Below are positions 32,424-42,499 of a DNA stretch of 64,000 nt, one piece after another. The stretch spans positions 2,200,501-2,264,500 of the forward strand of contig CANJKZ010000910.1 in NCBI GenBank assembly GCA_947471745.1, given 5' to 3'. Position 1 is the stretch's first letter; every line of letters starts with the position of its first letter. Origin of the DNA: Closterium sp. Naga37s-1 (taxonomy: Eukaryota; Streptophyta; Zygnematophyceae; Desmidiales; Closteriaceae). The position numbers were made by a program, and so were the translations under genes. The notes below the pieces were generated by a model that saw only the letters and a list, made by a program, of their open reading frames with translations, did not search any database and was not told the DNA's origin.

Positions 32424-33449
32424 TTGAAGAAAGTTCAGTTCCTTGGACACATGGTGAGTGCTCAAGGAGTCCATGTCGACCCAAAGAAGATCGAAGCCGT
32501 ACGTACGTGGAAGACACCGGAGAACGTGAAGGAACTTCAGCAATTCCTTGGCTTTGCGAACTACTATAATCGGTTCGTGCCACAGTATGCGAAGATTGCA
32601 ACACCTCTCACCAATCTACTGAAGAAGAATACATCATTCAAGTGGGAGGATATGCACCAGCAAGCCATGGAGCAGTTGAAGACCGCACTCGCGTCCGCAC
32701 CCGTCCTAATCCTGCCAGATCCAGAAAAAGACTATGTCATCGAAGCTGACGCTAGCGACCAAGCAGTTGGAGTAGTCTTGATGCAAGACCAAGGGAAAGG
32801 ACTACAACCAATCGCTTACCTCAGCAAGAAATTGCACGGGGCAGAACTCAACTACCCGATTCACGACAAAGAGGCCTTTGCGATCATCACGGCATTCAAG
32901 ATATGGCGATGCTACCTCGAAGGGAGAAAGACCACGGTCTACACTGACCATTGCTGCCTAAAATACATGAAAACGCAGCCAACCCTCTCCAGACGACAAG
33001 TCAGATGGATTGACTTCCTCGAGACGCACTTCGACTACGACATCGTGTACAAGCCGGGACACAAGAATAAGGCAGACGCACTGAGCCGGCCTGGACACGT
33101 TGCCGCCATACAGATTGAGGGGATGAATCCGCTACTCAAGGGACTCTTCACGCACGGGTATACCATCGACCCCGAGATTCCCTTAGCAGAGAAAAATAAA
33201 TTGTTGCAGTGGGACCACGACGTCGCACTACGCAAAGGATCAACAAAGATATGGGTACCCAACTACCCGCCTCTTCGGCAGTTGCTTCTCGAAGAATTCC
33301 ATGACGTGCTCTACGCTGGACACTTCGGGAGTAACAAGACTATTGCCGGGATTGCGAAAGTCTACTACTGGCCTCACATGGCAAACGACGTGCAAAAGTT
33401 TGTCACTTCGTGCGACACGTGCCAGCGGATGAAAAGCAGTAAGCAGTAG
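32424..33449 (+). CDS. G1 RT thumb, RNase H and integrase zinc domain
   Basis: The frame continues pol: KKVQFLGHMVSAQGV and LQQFLGFANYYNRF (RT C-terminus), RNase H with IEADASDQAVGVVL (32738-32780) and the YTDHCCLKYMKTQP block (32940), then DALSRPGH and the HHCC zinc domain (HDVLYAGHFGSNKT to CDTCQRMK, about 33300-33434). The order RT-RNase H-integrase is that of Ty3/gypsy. The integrase core follows, split by the TRIM. Confidence 0.9.
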   Translation: MKKVQFLGHMVSAQGVHVDPKKIEAVRTWKTPENVKELQQFLGFANYYNRFVPQYAKIATPLTNLLKKNTSFKWEDMHQQAMEQLKTALASAPVLILPDPEKDYVIEADASDQAVGVVLMQDQGKGLQPIAYLSKKLHGAELNYPIHDKEAFAIITAFKIWRCYLEGRKTTVYTDHCCLKYMKTQPTLSRRQVRWIDFLETHFDYDIVYKPGHKNKADALSRPGHVAAIQIEGMNPLLKGLFTHGYTIDPEIPLAEKNKLLQWDHDVALRKGSTKIWVPNYPPLRQLLLEEFHDVLYAGHFGSNKTIAGIAKVYYWPHMANDVQKFVTSCDTCQRMKSSKQ

Positions 33450-33613
33450 AAAGCAGGACTTCTTCAGCCTTTACCCGTCCCGGAACAGCCTTGGCAAGTG
33501 GTCAGCTTGGATTTCATCACCGGTTTACCACCTACCAACGCGGGGCATGACGCCATCCTGGCCGTCATCGACAAATTCTCAAAGATGGGACACTTCATTC
33601 CGACACATACAAC

Positions 33614-33958
33614 TGTCAGAGGTCCACTGGTGATCCAGGATTGATCCTAGGGAAGGGTTACAGGCATGTTGGCCTGGGGGGTTATGGGCGCACTGACCCG
33701 CTACTTAACAAGCCCTTTTATCCCAATGGTCTAGTGGTTGGGATTCTGACATGGTATCAGAGCGAAGGTCTCGGGTTCGAATCCCAGTGTGTGCACTTCG
33801 GGCATCCCAGTGCGGGGGGGTGTCAGAGGTCCACTGGTGATCCCCGATTGATCCTAGGGAAGGGTTACAGGCATGTTGGCCTGGGGGGTTATGGGCGCAC
33901 TGACCCGCTACTTAACAAGCCCTTTTATCCCAGTGGTCTAGTGGTTGGGATTCTGACA
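33614..33958 (+). mobile_element. TRIM (miniature LTR element), nested in G1
   Basis: A 345-bp element with 138-bp LTRs at 33614-33751 and 33821-33958 (three differences) and a perfect 5-bp target duplication ACAAC (33609-33613, 33959-33963). The LTRs begin TGTCAGAGG and end ATTCTGACA. The 69-bp interior is just a primer-binding site TGGTATCAGAGC (33752), a short spacer with GGTTCGAATCC, and a polypurine tract GCGGGGGGG before the second LTR. It has no coding capacity and would need proteins from another LTR element. The LTR terminus and primer site match those of family A, so family A is a plausible helper. Confidence 0.95.
33727..33787 (+). promoter_or_regulatory. tRNA-like module with A and B boxes in the TRIM
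   Basis: TGGTCTAGTGG (33727-33737) fits the Pol III A-box consensus. GGTTCGAATCC (33774-33784) is a perfect B box. The 47-bp start-to-start spacing is normal for a tRNA. Between them, GTCTAGTGGTTGGGAT reads as a D arm of tRNA-Glu type. TCTGA/TCAGA (33745-33749, 33757-33761) form a five-pair stem with a seven-base loop, spanning the LTR end and the primer site. A T arm sits at 33771-33787. No acceptor stem forms, so this is not a functional tRNA gene. The resemblance is seen directly; promoter activity is inferred. Confidence 0.6.
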
Positions 33959-34850
33959 ACAACCGCACGCACGGAGGAAACGGCACAGCTCTTCCTCAAA
34001 CACATCATCTCACAGCACGGGATCCCAACAACCCTCATATCCGACAGGGACCCCAAGTTTACTAGCAAGTTCTGGAAAGAGCTCATGTCGCTCATGGGGA
34101 CACGCCTAGCAATGTCATCTGCATATCATCCCCAGACCGATGGGCAGACAGAGCGCTTGAACCAAATTGTGGAACAACTCTTGCGCGCAGCGTGCAAGGA
34201 CGACATTAACAAGTGGGACTTGCACTTGCCGGTGTTGGAGTTCGCCTACAATAATGCGAAGCATGCCACAACAGGAGAGACCCCATTTTTCCTCTGTTAC
34301 GGACGACATCCACTAACTCCACAACAGCCGACAGTACCTGCAACTGTCCAACCTGCGCACGACTTCGTTACCACAATGCAGCAGCTTTGGGATCGGACAC
34401 ACAAGCGTCTACAGGACATACATTCTTCACAGAAACGCTTGGCCGATCGCCATCGATGTGATCATACCATTGCGGTTGGTGACCATGTGCTTCTCGACAC
34501 ATGCAACCTCAACCTCGGTCACCTTCTATCCAAGTTACGACCTCGCTTCTGCGGACCTTTCCTCGTAGAAGAGCAGGTCACTCCAGTCACATTCCGCTTG
34601 CGCCTACCAGCTTCTTGGAAGATTCATAACGCCTTCCATGTGCAGCTTCTTAAACCCTATCAAGATCCAAATAAGCTGTACACGGGACGCCAACCTCCGC
34701 CGCCGCCTCCAGTCCTCGTGAATGATGAACTTGAGTATGAGGTTGAATCTGTGCTTGCACATCGTCGTCGTCGGCATGGCGCCCTGGAGTTTCTCGTACG
34801 CTAGAAAGGCTATGATCCTTCTGAGGACAGCTAGGTCTCTGAAGAAGACA
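33959..34850 (+). pseudogene. G1 integrase core end and chromodomain
   Basis: Downstream of the TRIM the integrase core continues: HGIPTTLISDRDPKF (second aspartate), AYHPQTDGQTERLNQ (glutamate helix), the PVLEFAYNNAKHATTGETPF block, then the C-terminal GPFLVEEQVTPVTFRL and a YEVESVLAHRRRRHG stretch near 34735-34790. The last matches the start of a chromovirus chromodomain, which steers integration to marked chromatin. The upstream part of the core lies before the TRIM (about 33480-33610). Broken, including by the TRIM. Confidence 0.85.
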
Positions 34851-34916
34851 TGAGTAACGCCCGACGTTCTCTCCGCGACTATCTTGTCAAGCAGGGTGTT
34901 ACATCTACCACCCAGC

Positions 34917-35333
34917 TTTGAGGGGGGGAAGTGCGAGAGTACGCCGACGTTCGACATATTTTTCATTTCCATATTTTTACCCCATCTTATTCTCCTTATT
35001 TTCCTCTTTCATTTGCACTTTATTTCACCTCAATCGGACTACTATTCTATTTTCTAGAGCTTTCCGATTATTTCACTTATTTGGTATTTTCGGCACCGAC
35101 ATTTACATTATACGGCACCGACAGCACCGACAGTGGTGTACAAGGCGTAATCTCGCCATAATCCGAAGTGCCAATGGGCTTGCGTGCTTATGCGCACTTG
35201 TGATTATCTATTCTAGAAGAGCGCGTTCCCGAAGGTTCGGATTATCTGTTGTTTCTATGCATTTCTGAGTATAAATACGCCTTCTACTTTCCTTTAGTGC
35301 AACATTCTCGAGTGGAAATTCGATCCTGTGACA
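34917..35333 (+). repeat. G1 polypurine tract and 3' LTR
   Basis: TTGAGGGGGGGAAG (34917-34931) is the polypurine tract. The 402-bp LTR at 34932-35333 matches the 5' LTR with about nine substitutions and no length change. GGCCA follows as the target duplication, and A4 Gag resumes at once. Confidence 0.93.
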
Positions 35334-35338
35334 GGCCA

Positions 35339-36330
35339 CCTCCAGAACCTCCCCACTGAGTAGCTCCACCCCGGCCGCCACCACTCCCACTGCCACCACT
35401 ACCACCACCCCCACCGCTGCCACCACCGCTGCCACCAAAGCCCCCACTCCCGCCACCACTCCCACCACCGCCAACACCTCCACTGCCTCCACCACCTCCA
35501 CTGCTGCCCCCACCACCACCCCCACTGCCACCGCCACCACCCCTGCAACTCTTGCCCTTGCTGCTGCGGCGCTTCCCACTAGCAGAAGCAGCCCCGACAT
35601 CCTCAGCACCAAGGACGTCAACAGCAGCAGAAGAGGCGTAGGAGGTGGCAAGGGGGGAGGGGGAACACCCCTCAAAGAAGGGCGTGCGAGGAGTGCCACG
35701 AGCGGCACCTACAGCGACTACACTAGTCTCAGGTGCAAGGAGGTGCTGCTCGAGTAGGTCAACAATGAGGGCTATGGGGTCAAGTGCGAGAAAGTGGTCC
35801 CCGACAGCGCAAAGAGAGTCAGGGAGGCGGGTGACTATAAAGTAGAGAGTGATGTACATCGGGGGCGGGTTCCTGTCAAGGAACTCTGCTGCGAGGGCAG
35901 CGCGGTAGCGAGCGTCGCTAGTGCGAAGGTGGGTAACGAGGTCCTTTACTGTGGCAAAGGCGGATAGCTCGGGAAGCAGGTAGGGCAGCAGAAGACAGCC
36001 TAGAGCAGCAGTGGCAGGCGAGGAGTAACGGGCGACTACAACATCGTACAGTGCTTGTGCAGTCCTGTGCTGTCCAAAGTGAGCGCATTCGGCTAACGGC
36101 AGGTGGTTGCGAATGGCTAAGCGAGCAGCAGCGTCACGAGTAAGCCACTGTGAGCGAGTCGCACTGTCAGCTGTGGCGGGAGGGGCGGGAGAGGCTCCAA
36201 ACGTGTGGTCAAACTACGAAACGCTGTCTCTAGAGCCGCTCAGTAGGTACAGCTGCAAGTCGTCGAGCCACGTGTCGAACTGGATCGGACGACCCTCATG
36301 ATCGAACACGAGTACGCGGAGAGAAGCCAT
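35339..36330 (-). pseudogene. A4 Gag N-terminal part
   Basis: On the minus strand the frame begins MASLRVLVFDHEGRPIQFD at 36330. The capsid-like region (WLDDLQLYLLS; MYITLYFIVTRLPDSL; DLLEQHLLAPETSVVAVGAA) follows, then the polyglycine tract at 35350-35540, where G1 is inserted. It is close to the Gag at 23809, which places both in one subfamily. Broken. Confidence 0.83.
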
Positions 36331-36379
36331 AGCAGTGCAGTACGCAGGGCGGGCAGGAGCCGGGTAGCGCAAGGATCAG

Positions 36380-36834
36380 GGCAGGCAACAGCAAGGGGCG
36401 GCAAGCGGGCTGCAAGTGGCGGCGCGCAGGCTGCAAGAGGGGCGGCTCGCAGGCCTAGGGGCGGATGGCGGGCCTAGGGGCGGCTGGCGGGCCGCAGGGG
36501 CGGCGAGAGGGTTGCAAGGGGCGGCGCGCAGGGCTGCAGGGGCGGCTCGCGGGCTGCAGGGGCAATGGGCAGGCCGCAAGGGGCGGCGGGCAGGGCAGCA
36601 GGGGCGGCGAGCAGGGCAGCAGGGATGGCGGGCGGGCCGCAAGAGGCGGCGCGCAAGGCTGCAGGGGCGGCTCGCGCGCTGCAGAGGTGAAGGGCGGGCC
36701 GCAAGGGACGGCGCGCGGGGCTGCAGGGGCGGCGAGCAGGGCAGCAGGGGCGGCGAGCAGGGCAGCAGGGGCGGTGCGCGGGGCCTAGGGTCGACGGGCA
36801 GGCCGCAAGGGGCGGCGCGCGGGGTAGCAGGAGT
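36380..36834 (-). repeat. A4 leader array, Gag-proximal part
   Basis: GC-rich tandem units (GGGGCGGCGCGCAGGGCTGCA type, ending with a GGGCCTAGGGTCGACGGGC unit) make up the A4 leader next to Gag. The leader is split by B1, whose target duplication GGAGT occupies 36830-36834. The rest continues at 43319. Arg/Gly/Ala-rich frames here are not genes. Confidence 0.82.
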
Positions 36835-37654
36835 TGTTGGTGCAACCCTACGGTTTGCACTCGGCTTGTTGTCCGTGTGCGTGAATGTGTGTGTGTATGG
36901 AATGGTATGAGGGCATGGGATAATATATATTTCATGCTTATAATTGTGTGTGAATGTTGAGTCATGATGTCGAGTGTGTGTGTCGAGTCAATAGCGAGTT
37001 ATCGCTAGACGCGAGTTACGCGGTCGTTTGTGTCTCGCGCGCGGTTTCTATTTTGTCGTGCGCGGTTTCTATTTTGTCATGTGTCGAACGTTCGGCGTGT
37101 CGCAGGTGTGTGCAGCAGACCCATCAAGAACTCAAGGATGAGTTTGTGATGAAGAGCCCGAGCCTTGGTGTCAAGCCTCAAGTGATTTCGAAGCTCGCCA
37201 AAAAGGGTACACCTCAAGATATTGAAGATAGTTACATTACTTTGTGTAGTGTAACATTTCACTTGGTGTAGGCCCTAGTGCAGGGTAGTTTCGAGACCCT
37301 TCGTGGTTGGGGACAGTGTGGCACTGTTCCACATCACTGTACCTCGGCTCTTGGGGTTTGTAGGAGCTGGGAGTCATTCCCAACTCGTAACTCTTCCTAT
37401 CTTGTGTTCTAAGACTATAGTGGCTGCCATAGTACCGTTCGTTCAAACCGACGCTGTGTCGTCAATTCTTTATGAAATCGTGCAATCTAAATTGCTTATT
37501 GTAGGCGACGTCAAGACGCTCCAGATCCAATTTGAATCAAGTCATTTGCAGCTGTGAGCAGAACGCTATCAACGTTTGAAGCCGCTGTGCAGAAATCCGT
37601 CTGTGCACTCTATCTTTCGTTTTAGGCACATTCAAGGCTATTGTGACTATAACA
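36835..37654 (+). repeat. B1 5' LTR
   Basis: The 820-bp LTR starts TGTTGGTGCAACCCTACGG and ends GTGACTATAACA. Two bases later comes the initiator tRNA-Met primer site. The first ~190 bp match the LTR fragment at 5265-5453, which shows that another copy of this family once lay nearby. The GT-rich stretch near 36880-36900 and a repeated GCGCGGTTTCTATTTTGTC block near 37035-37080 are internal features. Confidence 0.93.
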
Positions 37655-37689
37655 AGTGGTATCAGAGCCCCTTGGAGCAGTTTCGACAA

Positions 37690-38153
37690 TGGATGGACCT
37701 GAGGAAAGGGGTGGCAGAGTTGCTGGTAGCAGTGGAGAAGCCCAAGCTCAAGGCCAACCCCGTGATTCAGCCATGGCGCCCATGCAACCAAGTCTTGGCC
37801 CACCTAGGGATGAGCCTAGGGTGTTTGGGCTTGACAAGTTCAACGGTGACAACTTTGCTGAATGGTCCTTCAAGATGGAGAACATCTTTGACCACTATGA
37901 CCTGCTGGAGGTGATGGAAGGAACGGAGAAGCGCCCCGAGAACGACCCGGAGAAGAGCCCGTGGGTGCGGAAGAGCGCACAAGGCTATCTCCTACTTGGG
38001 CAAGCGTTGGGGAGCAGCCAGATCCGTCACATCAAACCATTCCAGCGTGAACCAGAGAAAGGACCAAAGGCATGGGCTGCTCTCAAGGGTGTACATGCTC
38101 CTGCAACAGCGGCGGTAGCGGTGGTGTTGGAACGGCAAATGGCGGCACTATGA
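37690..38153 (+). pseudogene. B1 Gag N-terminal part
   Basis: The translation after the primer site starts MDGPEERGGRVAGSSGEAQ. It continues into a UBN2-type copia Gag with GLDKFNGDNFAEWSFKMENIF and a helical region up to about 38150. It leads into the long pol frame that starts nearby. Gag would build the particle. Part of a nearly whole element. Confidence 0.75.
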
Positions 38154-38183
38154 ATTGAAGAAGACGATGCGGTTGAAGAAGGG

Positions 38184-41100
38184 GTGCAGAAATTCTTCGA
38201 CTTGTTGACGCGGCTTGAGGGAGCTGATTTGAACTATAGTGAGCTCCAAAAGAAGACCAAGTTGCTGGCCTTACTCCCAGAGTCATGGTCCTCGCTCATC
38301 ATCAACCTTAATCGCGACTTGCCCCGCCTCTCGCTTGAAGACGTGAAGCGATCTATCCTTCAAGAGGATTTCCGCCGCCGTGAGTTGGCGAGTGCGGATG
38401 GCGCTGGGGCAGCGAGCATCGGCCGTGGATATGGTCGAGGAAGAGGCAGAGGACGAGGGGGAGGAAGGTTTGGAGGCAGCAACTTCAACGGAGGCCGCGG
38501 GAGTAGCGGATACGGCAATGACAACAAGAACAACGGACGCGGTCGCGGACGGTTCGACGGCGAGTGTCATTTTTGCCACAAGAGCGGACACATGTGGCGC
38601 GATTGCTACAAACTTCCTGATGGATGGACTCCTGCTCAAGGCCAAGAGGGTAGAGGAGCAGGAGGAGGGAGAGGAAGAGGCCGTGGAGGCCGTGGCGGTC
38701 GCGGAGGTGGTGCTGCAAGTATGAAGAGTGCCGGCAACGAAAGCGAGTCGAGGGACGATCGCTTCCCGGGTCAATTCTTCTTCGTGTCCACGCAAGCACC
38801 AGCTGGTCCAGAGAATGATGAAAGCTTTGAGGAGCCAGCAGCTGTGGGGAAGGTCACCCTACACTCCCTGGACTATTGGGTGATCGATAGCGGCGCTACC
38901 TATAGCATGACACCTCGTGCGGACTTGCTCACCGAACTTGAGCCGTCACCGGTGAAGCATGTGACATCGGCTTTGGGGCAGCGAGCAGAGGTGAAAGGCA
39001 TGGGCAAGGCCATGTTCAAGGGTGCTGATGGGAAGATGGTGGGCCTCAAGAACGTGCTTTGGGTGCCCAACCTTGCTGCCAACCTGATTTCCGTGCGGCG
39101 GTTGCAAAAGGCCGGCATGGACACGAGCTCGAAGGGAGCTAAGACCTACACCGCGAGGCTTGGCGAGCGGATTCTTTGGGACCTTCACGAGGATAGGGAT
39201 GTCTACAACGAGATGTGGCAAATCCCTGTGGTCCCCATGCCTAAGGAGAGGCAAGTGGCAGCAAGCATCAGCACCAAGGGTGAAGCGGTTGGTAGCGGCG
39301 ATGGCGCGAACGGTCGCGCTAAGGAGATAAAGTCCAAGAAGTGCAATCTTGGAGGGACCAGCAAGCTCGGTGGACATGAGGAGAGTGGTGCAGCAGCTCA
39401 GAAGCAGCACAAGGGTGAGGAGAACCCCAAGGCAGCAGTGGAGGAGGAGTACGGAGAGAACATGTGGGGCACTATTGCGAGTGCGGCATTCTCCAATCCG
39501 ACTTCGGCTACGGGGGAGTGTGATTGGCTCACCTTGCATCGGCGAATGGGGCATGTGGCCCTGCCCATCTTGCAGCAGCTCGTGAAGAATGAGATGGTTG
39601 CTGGCATACGTGTGAAGGGGGAGCCCGATGAGGTACTTGGCTGCCCGACGTGCATGCAAGCCAAGTTCACCCGTTTCCCGTTCTCTAGTTCGGAGGCAAC
39701 GGCTAAGGCACCACTTGATGAGGTGGTGATGGACGTGGTGGGCCCCCTGAAGCTTGGAGCTGCTGGAGCTGAGTACTTTCTCACCATTATGGACGTCTAC
39801 ACTCGCATGAATTGGGTGTACGTGCTGTCCAAGAAGAGTGACGTGGCTGAAACGGTGAAGACCGATTGGTTGCCGATGGTGGAGCGGCAACAAGACCGGC
39901 TAGTGAAGGCAATCCGCACCGATCGAGGGGGAGAGTTCTTGAGCAAGGAGTTTGGATTGTGGCTGAAGAAGAATGGCATAAGGCACTCCCTTACCATGCC
40001 ATACTCCCCTGCAATGAACGGCATCGCCGAGCGAGCGAACCGCACAATCACGGAGGCGGCACGCGGGTTGCTCATTGAAGCCGGGCTACCCGACTATTTC
40101 TGGCCTGATGCGGTGCGGAGCGCGTGTGTGGCCAAGAACAGAGCCTTGACTCATGTGGGAGCAGACAAATGGGTGCCCTATGTGGAGTGGCTAGGAAGGA
40201 AGCCAAAGGTGGATATGCTTCGGGTGTTCGGGTGCATGTGCATGGCGCTCGTGCCTAAGCATCTTCGGCACAACAAGCTTGGTGCCAAGGCGGTGTGGGC
40301 CGTGCACTTGGGCATGGCTCAAAACAGCAAGGGATGGCTTCTTTGGGACCCATTCACCAAGAAGTTCTTGGTGAGCAGGGACTGCAAGTTCATGGAGAAC
40401 TTCATGTACAAGGATTGGAAGGCGGAGAATGAGGCGAAGATAGGCGTGCGGTTTGGGGAGGTGAAGAGTTCCGGTTTGGAGCATGTGGAGCTGCCTTTGG
40501 AGCTGAGCAGCGGCAGCACAACCACAAGGCAATCCTCCCTTGTGAATGGGGGAGAGGAGGCCAATGATGCAGAGGAAGAAGAGGAGGAGGTGCAGCAAGT
40601 GAGCGAGCGTGCACCGTCACTCCCTTCCCGTACTACGAGTGCTCCACGGATTCGAGCCACACCGCAGCAACGCCAAGGCCTTCAAGTCCCTGCAGCTGAG
40701 GAGGAAGGAAGGGGGAAGAGGAGAGTTCAACCCCCTAATAGGCTGACCTATGATGCGCCGGGAAAGCAGGGCAAGACAGCCCTGGCCGGAGCGGCAATGA
40801 TGGTCGGAGACGACGAGGAGAGTGACTACGAGGAGTGTGCCTTCGCGTTCTTCTCTCCGGTGGAGATGCCGGGAGAACCAGCAACTCTCAAGGAGGCTTT
40901 GGAGAGTAGTGATGCTGAGGAGTGGAAGAAGGCCATGGAGAGTGAGCTGAAGAGCATCGAGGAGAATGACACGTTTGAATTGGTGGAGCTACCGGAGGGG
41001 CGTAAGGCGATTACGTCCAAGTGGCTCTTCAAGATCAAGTCCGACGCCGATGGCAAGATCGAGCGCTACAAGTCTAGGCTTGTGGCGAAGGGGTACCAGC

Positions 41101-42458
41101 AGAAGAAGAAGGTGGACTATAAGGAGTTGTTTGCTCCTGTGGTGAAGCCGACGACGCTGCGAACCCTACTCGCGGGAGCTGCCATCAAAGGATGGGTAGT
41201 AAAGCAAATGGACATCGTAACGGCATTCCTTAACGGCATCCTTGAGGAGGAGATTTTTATGGCGCAGCCAGAGGGGTTTGATGATGGTAGTGGCAGAGTG
41301 TGGAAGCTGAAGAAGGCCCTCTATGGGCTGAAGCAGGCCCCTAGGCAATGGTACATGAAGCTGCGCGAAGTGTTGGAGGGGATCGGCTTCACTCCCTCAA
41401 CGGCCGATCACTCCTTGTTCATGCTTGGCGAGGGGGAGCAGAGGAGTTTCATGGTGGTTTATGTGGATGACATCCTCATTTTCTCACCCTCTTCTGACCT
41501 TGTGAAGGAGGTGATGCTGAAGCTTCAAGACAAGTTCAAGTGCAAGGCCCTTGGTGGCGTGAGCTTCTACCTTGGGCTCCACATCGAACGAGATGTGGAG
41601 AAGCGGTGCATGCGGGTGCATCAACGAAAGTACCTGGAGGCATTGGCTGCCAACTTTGGGCAGAGTGAAGGCCATGTGGCTACACCCTTTCCCTCTGGGT
41701 TCAAGTGTGTGAAGGGACCAGAGGAGGAGAGCGTTGGTGAAGAGGAGAGGCGCCGATTTCACTCGTTGGTGGGCAGCCTCATGTATGCGGCGGTAAACAC
41801 CCGACCGGACGTCGCGTTTGCTACCGGGCAGCTGGCTAGGGTTGTGCAATGCCCTAATGAGGAGCAGGTAGCAGCTGGAATGAGGGTGGCCAAGTATCTT
41901 GGCCAAACACCGACCGTTGGGCTGCAATACTCGGCGGCGGCACAAAGGCGCCAAAAGGGCGCGGATGGTGTTGAACCCGGGCGTTTGTTCCTCACCGCCT
42001 ACTCGGATGCTTCATATGCATCAGAACCAGAGGACATGACAAGTGTGGGAGGCTTCATATGCTGTGTTGGTGGAGGCCCAACTGCTTGGGAGAGCAAGAA
42101 GCAGGTTGACCAAGCTTTGAGCTCGGTGGAGTCCGAGTACATGGCACTCTTCCGTGCCGTACGGGAGATTGTGTGGCAGCGGCGTTTGTTGGCTGAATTG
42201 GGGGAGGAGCAGCAAGGACCTACCCCACTGTACTGTGACAGCCAGGGTGCCATTGCTCTTGCTAAGAACCCTGTGTTGCATGGACTCACGAAGCACATGA
42301 GGGTGAAGTGGCATTGGACGAGGAGCATGGTAACCGCGGGTGAAGTTGAGTTGCGCTACGTGAAGACCACGGGGCAGCCGGCTGACATGATGACCAAGAG
42401 GCTGGTGGAGCAGCAGCATTGGAAGTGTTGCAAGCTGGCTGGGATGGCTCTGAACTGA
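38184..42458 (+). CDS. B1 Gag-Pol open frame (1,424 codons)
   Basis: In order: the Gag C-terminal half with Gly/Arg-rich stretches, a zinc knuckle CHFCHKSGHMWRDC (38564-38605), the protease signature VIDSGATYSMT (38880), GAG-pre-integrase LHRRMGHVALPIL (39535), and integrase with TIMDVYTRMNWVYVL (39783), RTDRGGEFLSKEF (39917) and NGIAERANRTITEAA (40018). RT (RVT_2) has KSRLVAKGYQQKKKVDY (41070), MDIVTAFLNG (41210) and the catalytic YVDDILIFSPS (41460). RNase H has YSDASYASEP (42001) and CDSQGAIALAKNPVLHG (42235), ending at ADMMTKRL. The layout is that of Tnt1-like copia polyproteins. The start given is the first in-frame start; Gag begins further upstream. Confidence 0.93.
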   Translation: MQKFFDLLTRLEGADLNYSELQKKTKLLALLPESWSSLIINLNRDLPRLSLEDVKRSILQEDFRRRELASADGAGAASIGRGYGRGRGRGRGGGRFGGSNFNGGRGSSGYGNDNKNNGRGRGRFDGECHFCHKSGHMWRDCYKLPDGWTPAQGQEGRGAGGGRGRGRGGRGGRGGGAASMKSAGNESESRDDRFPGQFFFVSTQAPAGPENDESFEEPAAVGKVTLHSLDYWVIDSGATYSMTPRADLLTELEPSPVKHVTSALGQRAEVKGMGKAMFKGADGKMVGLKNVLWVPNLAANLISVRRLQKAGMDTSSKGAKTYTARLGERILWDLHEDRDVYNEMWQIPVVPMPKERQVAASISTKGEAVGSGDGANGRAKEIKSKKCNLGGTSKLGGHEESGAAAQKQHKGEENPKAAVEEEYGENMWGTIASAAFSNPTSATGECDWLTLHRRMGHVALPILQQLVKNEMVAGIRVKGEPDEVLGCPTCMQAKFTRFPFSSSEATAKAPLDEVVMDVVGPLKLGAAGAEYFLTIMDVYTRMNWVYVLSKKSDVAETVKTDWLPMVERQQDRLVKAIRTDRGGEFLSKEFGLWLKKNGIRHSLTMPYSPAMNGIAERANRTITEAARGLLIEAGLPDYFWPDAVRSACVAKNRALTHVGADKWVPYVEWLGRKPKVDMLRVFGCMCMALVPKHLRHNKLGAKAVWAVHLGMAQNSKGWLLWDPFTKKFLVSRDCKFMENFMYKDWKAENEAKIGVRFGEVKSSGLEHVELPLELSSGSTTTRQSSLVNGGEEANDAEEEEEEVQQVSERAPSLPSRTTSAPRIRATPQQRQGLQVPAAEEEGRGKRRVQPPNRLTYDAPGKQGKTALAGAAMMVGDDEESDYEECAFAFFSPVEMPGEPATLKEALESSDAEEWKKAMESELKSIEENDTFELVELPEGRKAITSKWLFKIKSDADGKIERYKSRLVAKGYQQKKKVDYKELFAPVVKPTTLRTLLAGAAIKGWVVKQMDIVTAFLNGILEEEIFMAQPEGFDDGSGRVWKLKKALYGLKQAPRQWYMKLREVLEGIGFTPSTADHSLFMLGEGEQRSFMVVYVDDILIFSPSSDLVKEVMLKLQDKFKCKALGGVSFYLGLHIERDVEKRCMRVHQRKYLEALAANFGQSEGHVATPFPSGFKCVKGPEEESVGEEERRRFHSLVGSLMYAAVNTRPDVAFATGQLARVVQCPNEEQVAAGMRVAKYLGQTPTVGLQYSAAAQRRQKGADGVEPGRLFLTAYSDASYASEPEDMTSVGGFICCVGGGPTAWESKKQVDQALSSVESEYMALFRAVREIVWQRRLLAELGEEQQGPTPLYCDSQGAIALAKNPVLHGLTKHMRVKWHWTRSMVTAGEVELRYVKTTGQPADMMTKRLVEQQHWKCCKLAGMALN

Positions 42459-42499
42459 GAGAGCAACATATCCTAAGGCCAACAATCCGAGGGGGAGTT

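Larger units (their letters stand above)
29088..35333 (+). mobile_element. Ty3/gypsy chromovirus G1, nested in A4
   Basis: A 6.2-kb plus-strand element has 402-bp LTRs (29088-29489, 34932-35333) and a perfect 5-bp target duplication GGCCA (29083-29087, 35334-35338). The LTRs differ at about nine positions (near 98% identity). Order: primer-binding site, Gag with CCHC knuckle, protease, RT, RNase H, integrase, chromodomain-like C-terminus, polypurine tract. RT before integrase and the chromodomain mark it as a Ty3/gypsy chromovirus. It carries a TRIM (33614-33958) in integrase. It is otherwise close to whole, with about three breaks. Confidence 0.93.

Noticed and set aside
33720-33794. A functional tRNA gene (Glu- or Pro-like)
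   Set aside because: D, anticodon-like and T arms can be drawn, but no acceptor stem pairs, the base before the anticodon is not T, and the segment is explained by a TRIM LTR and primer site.
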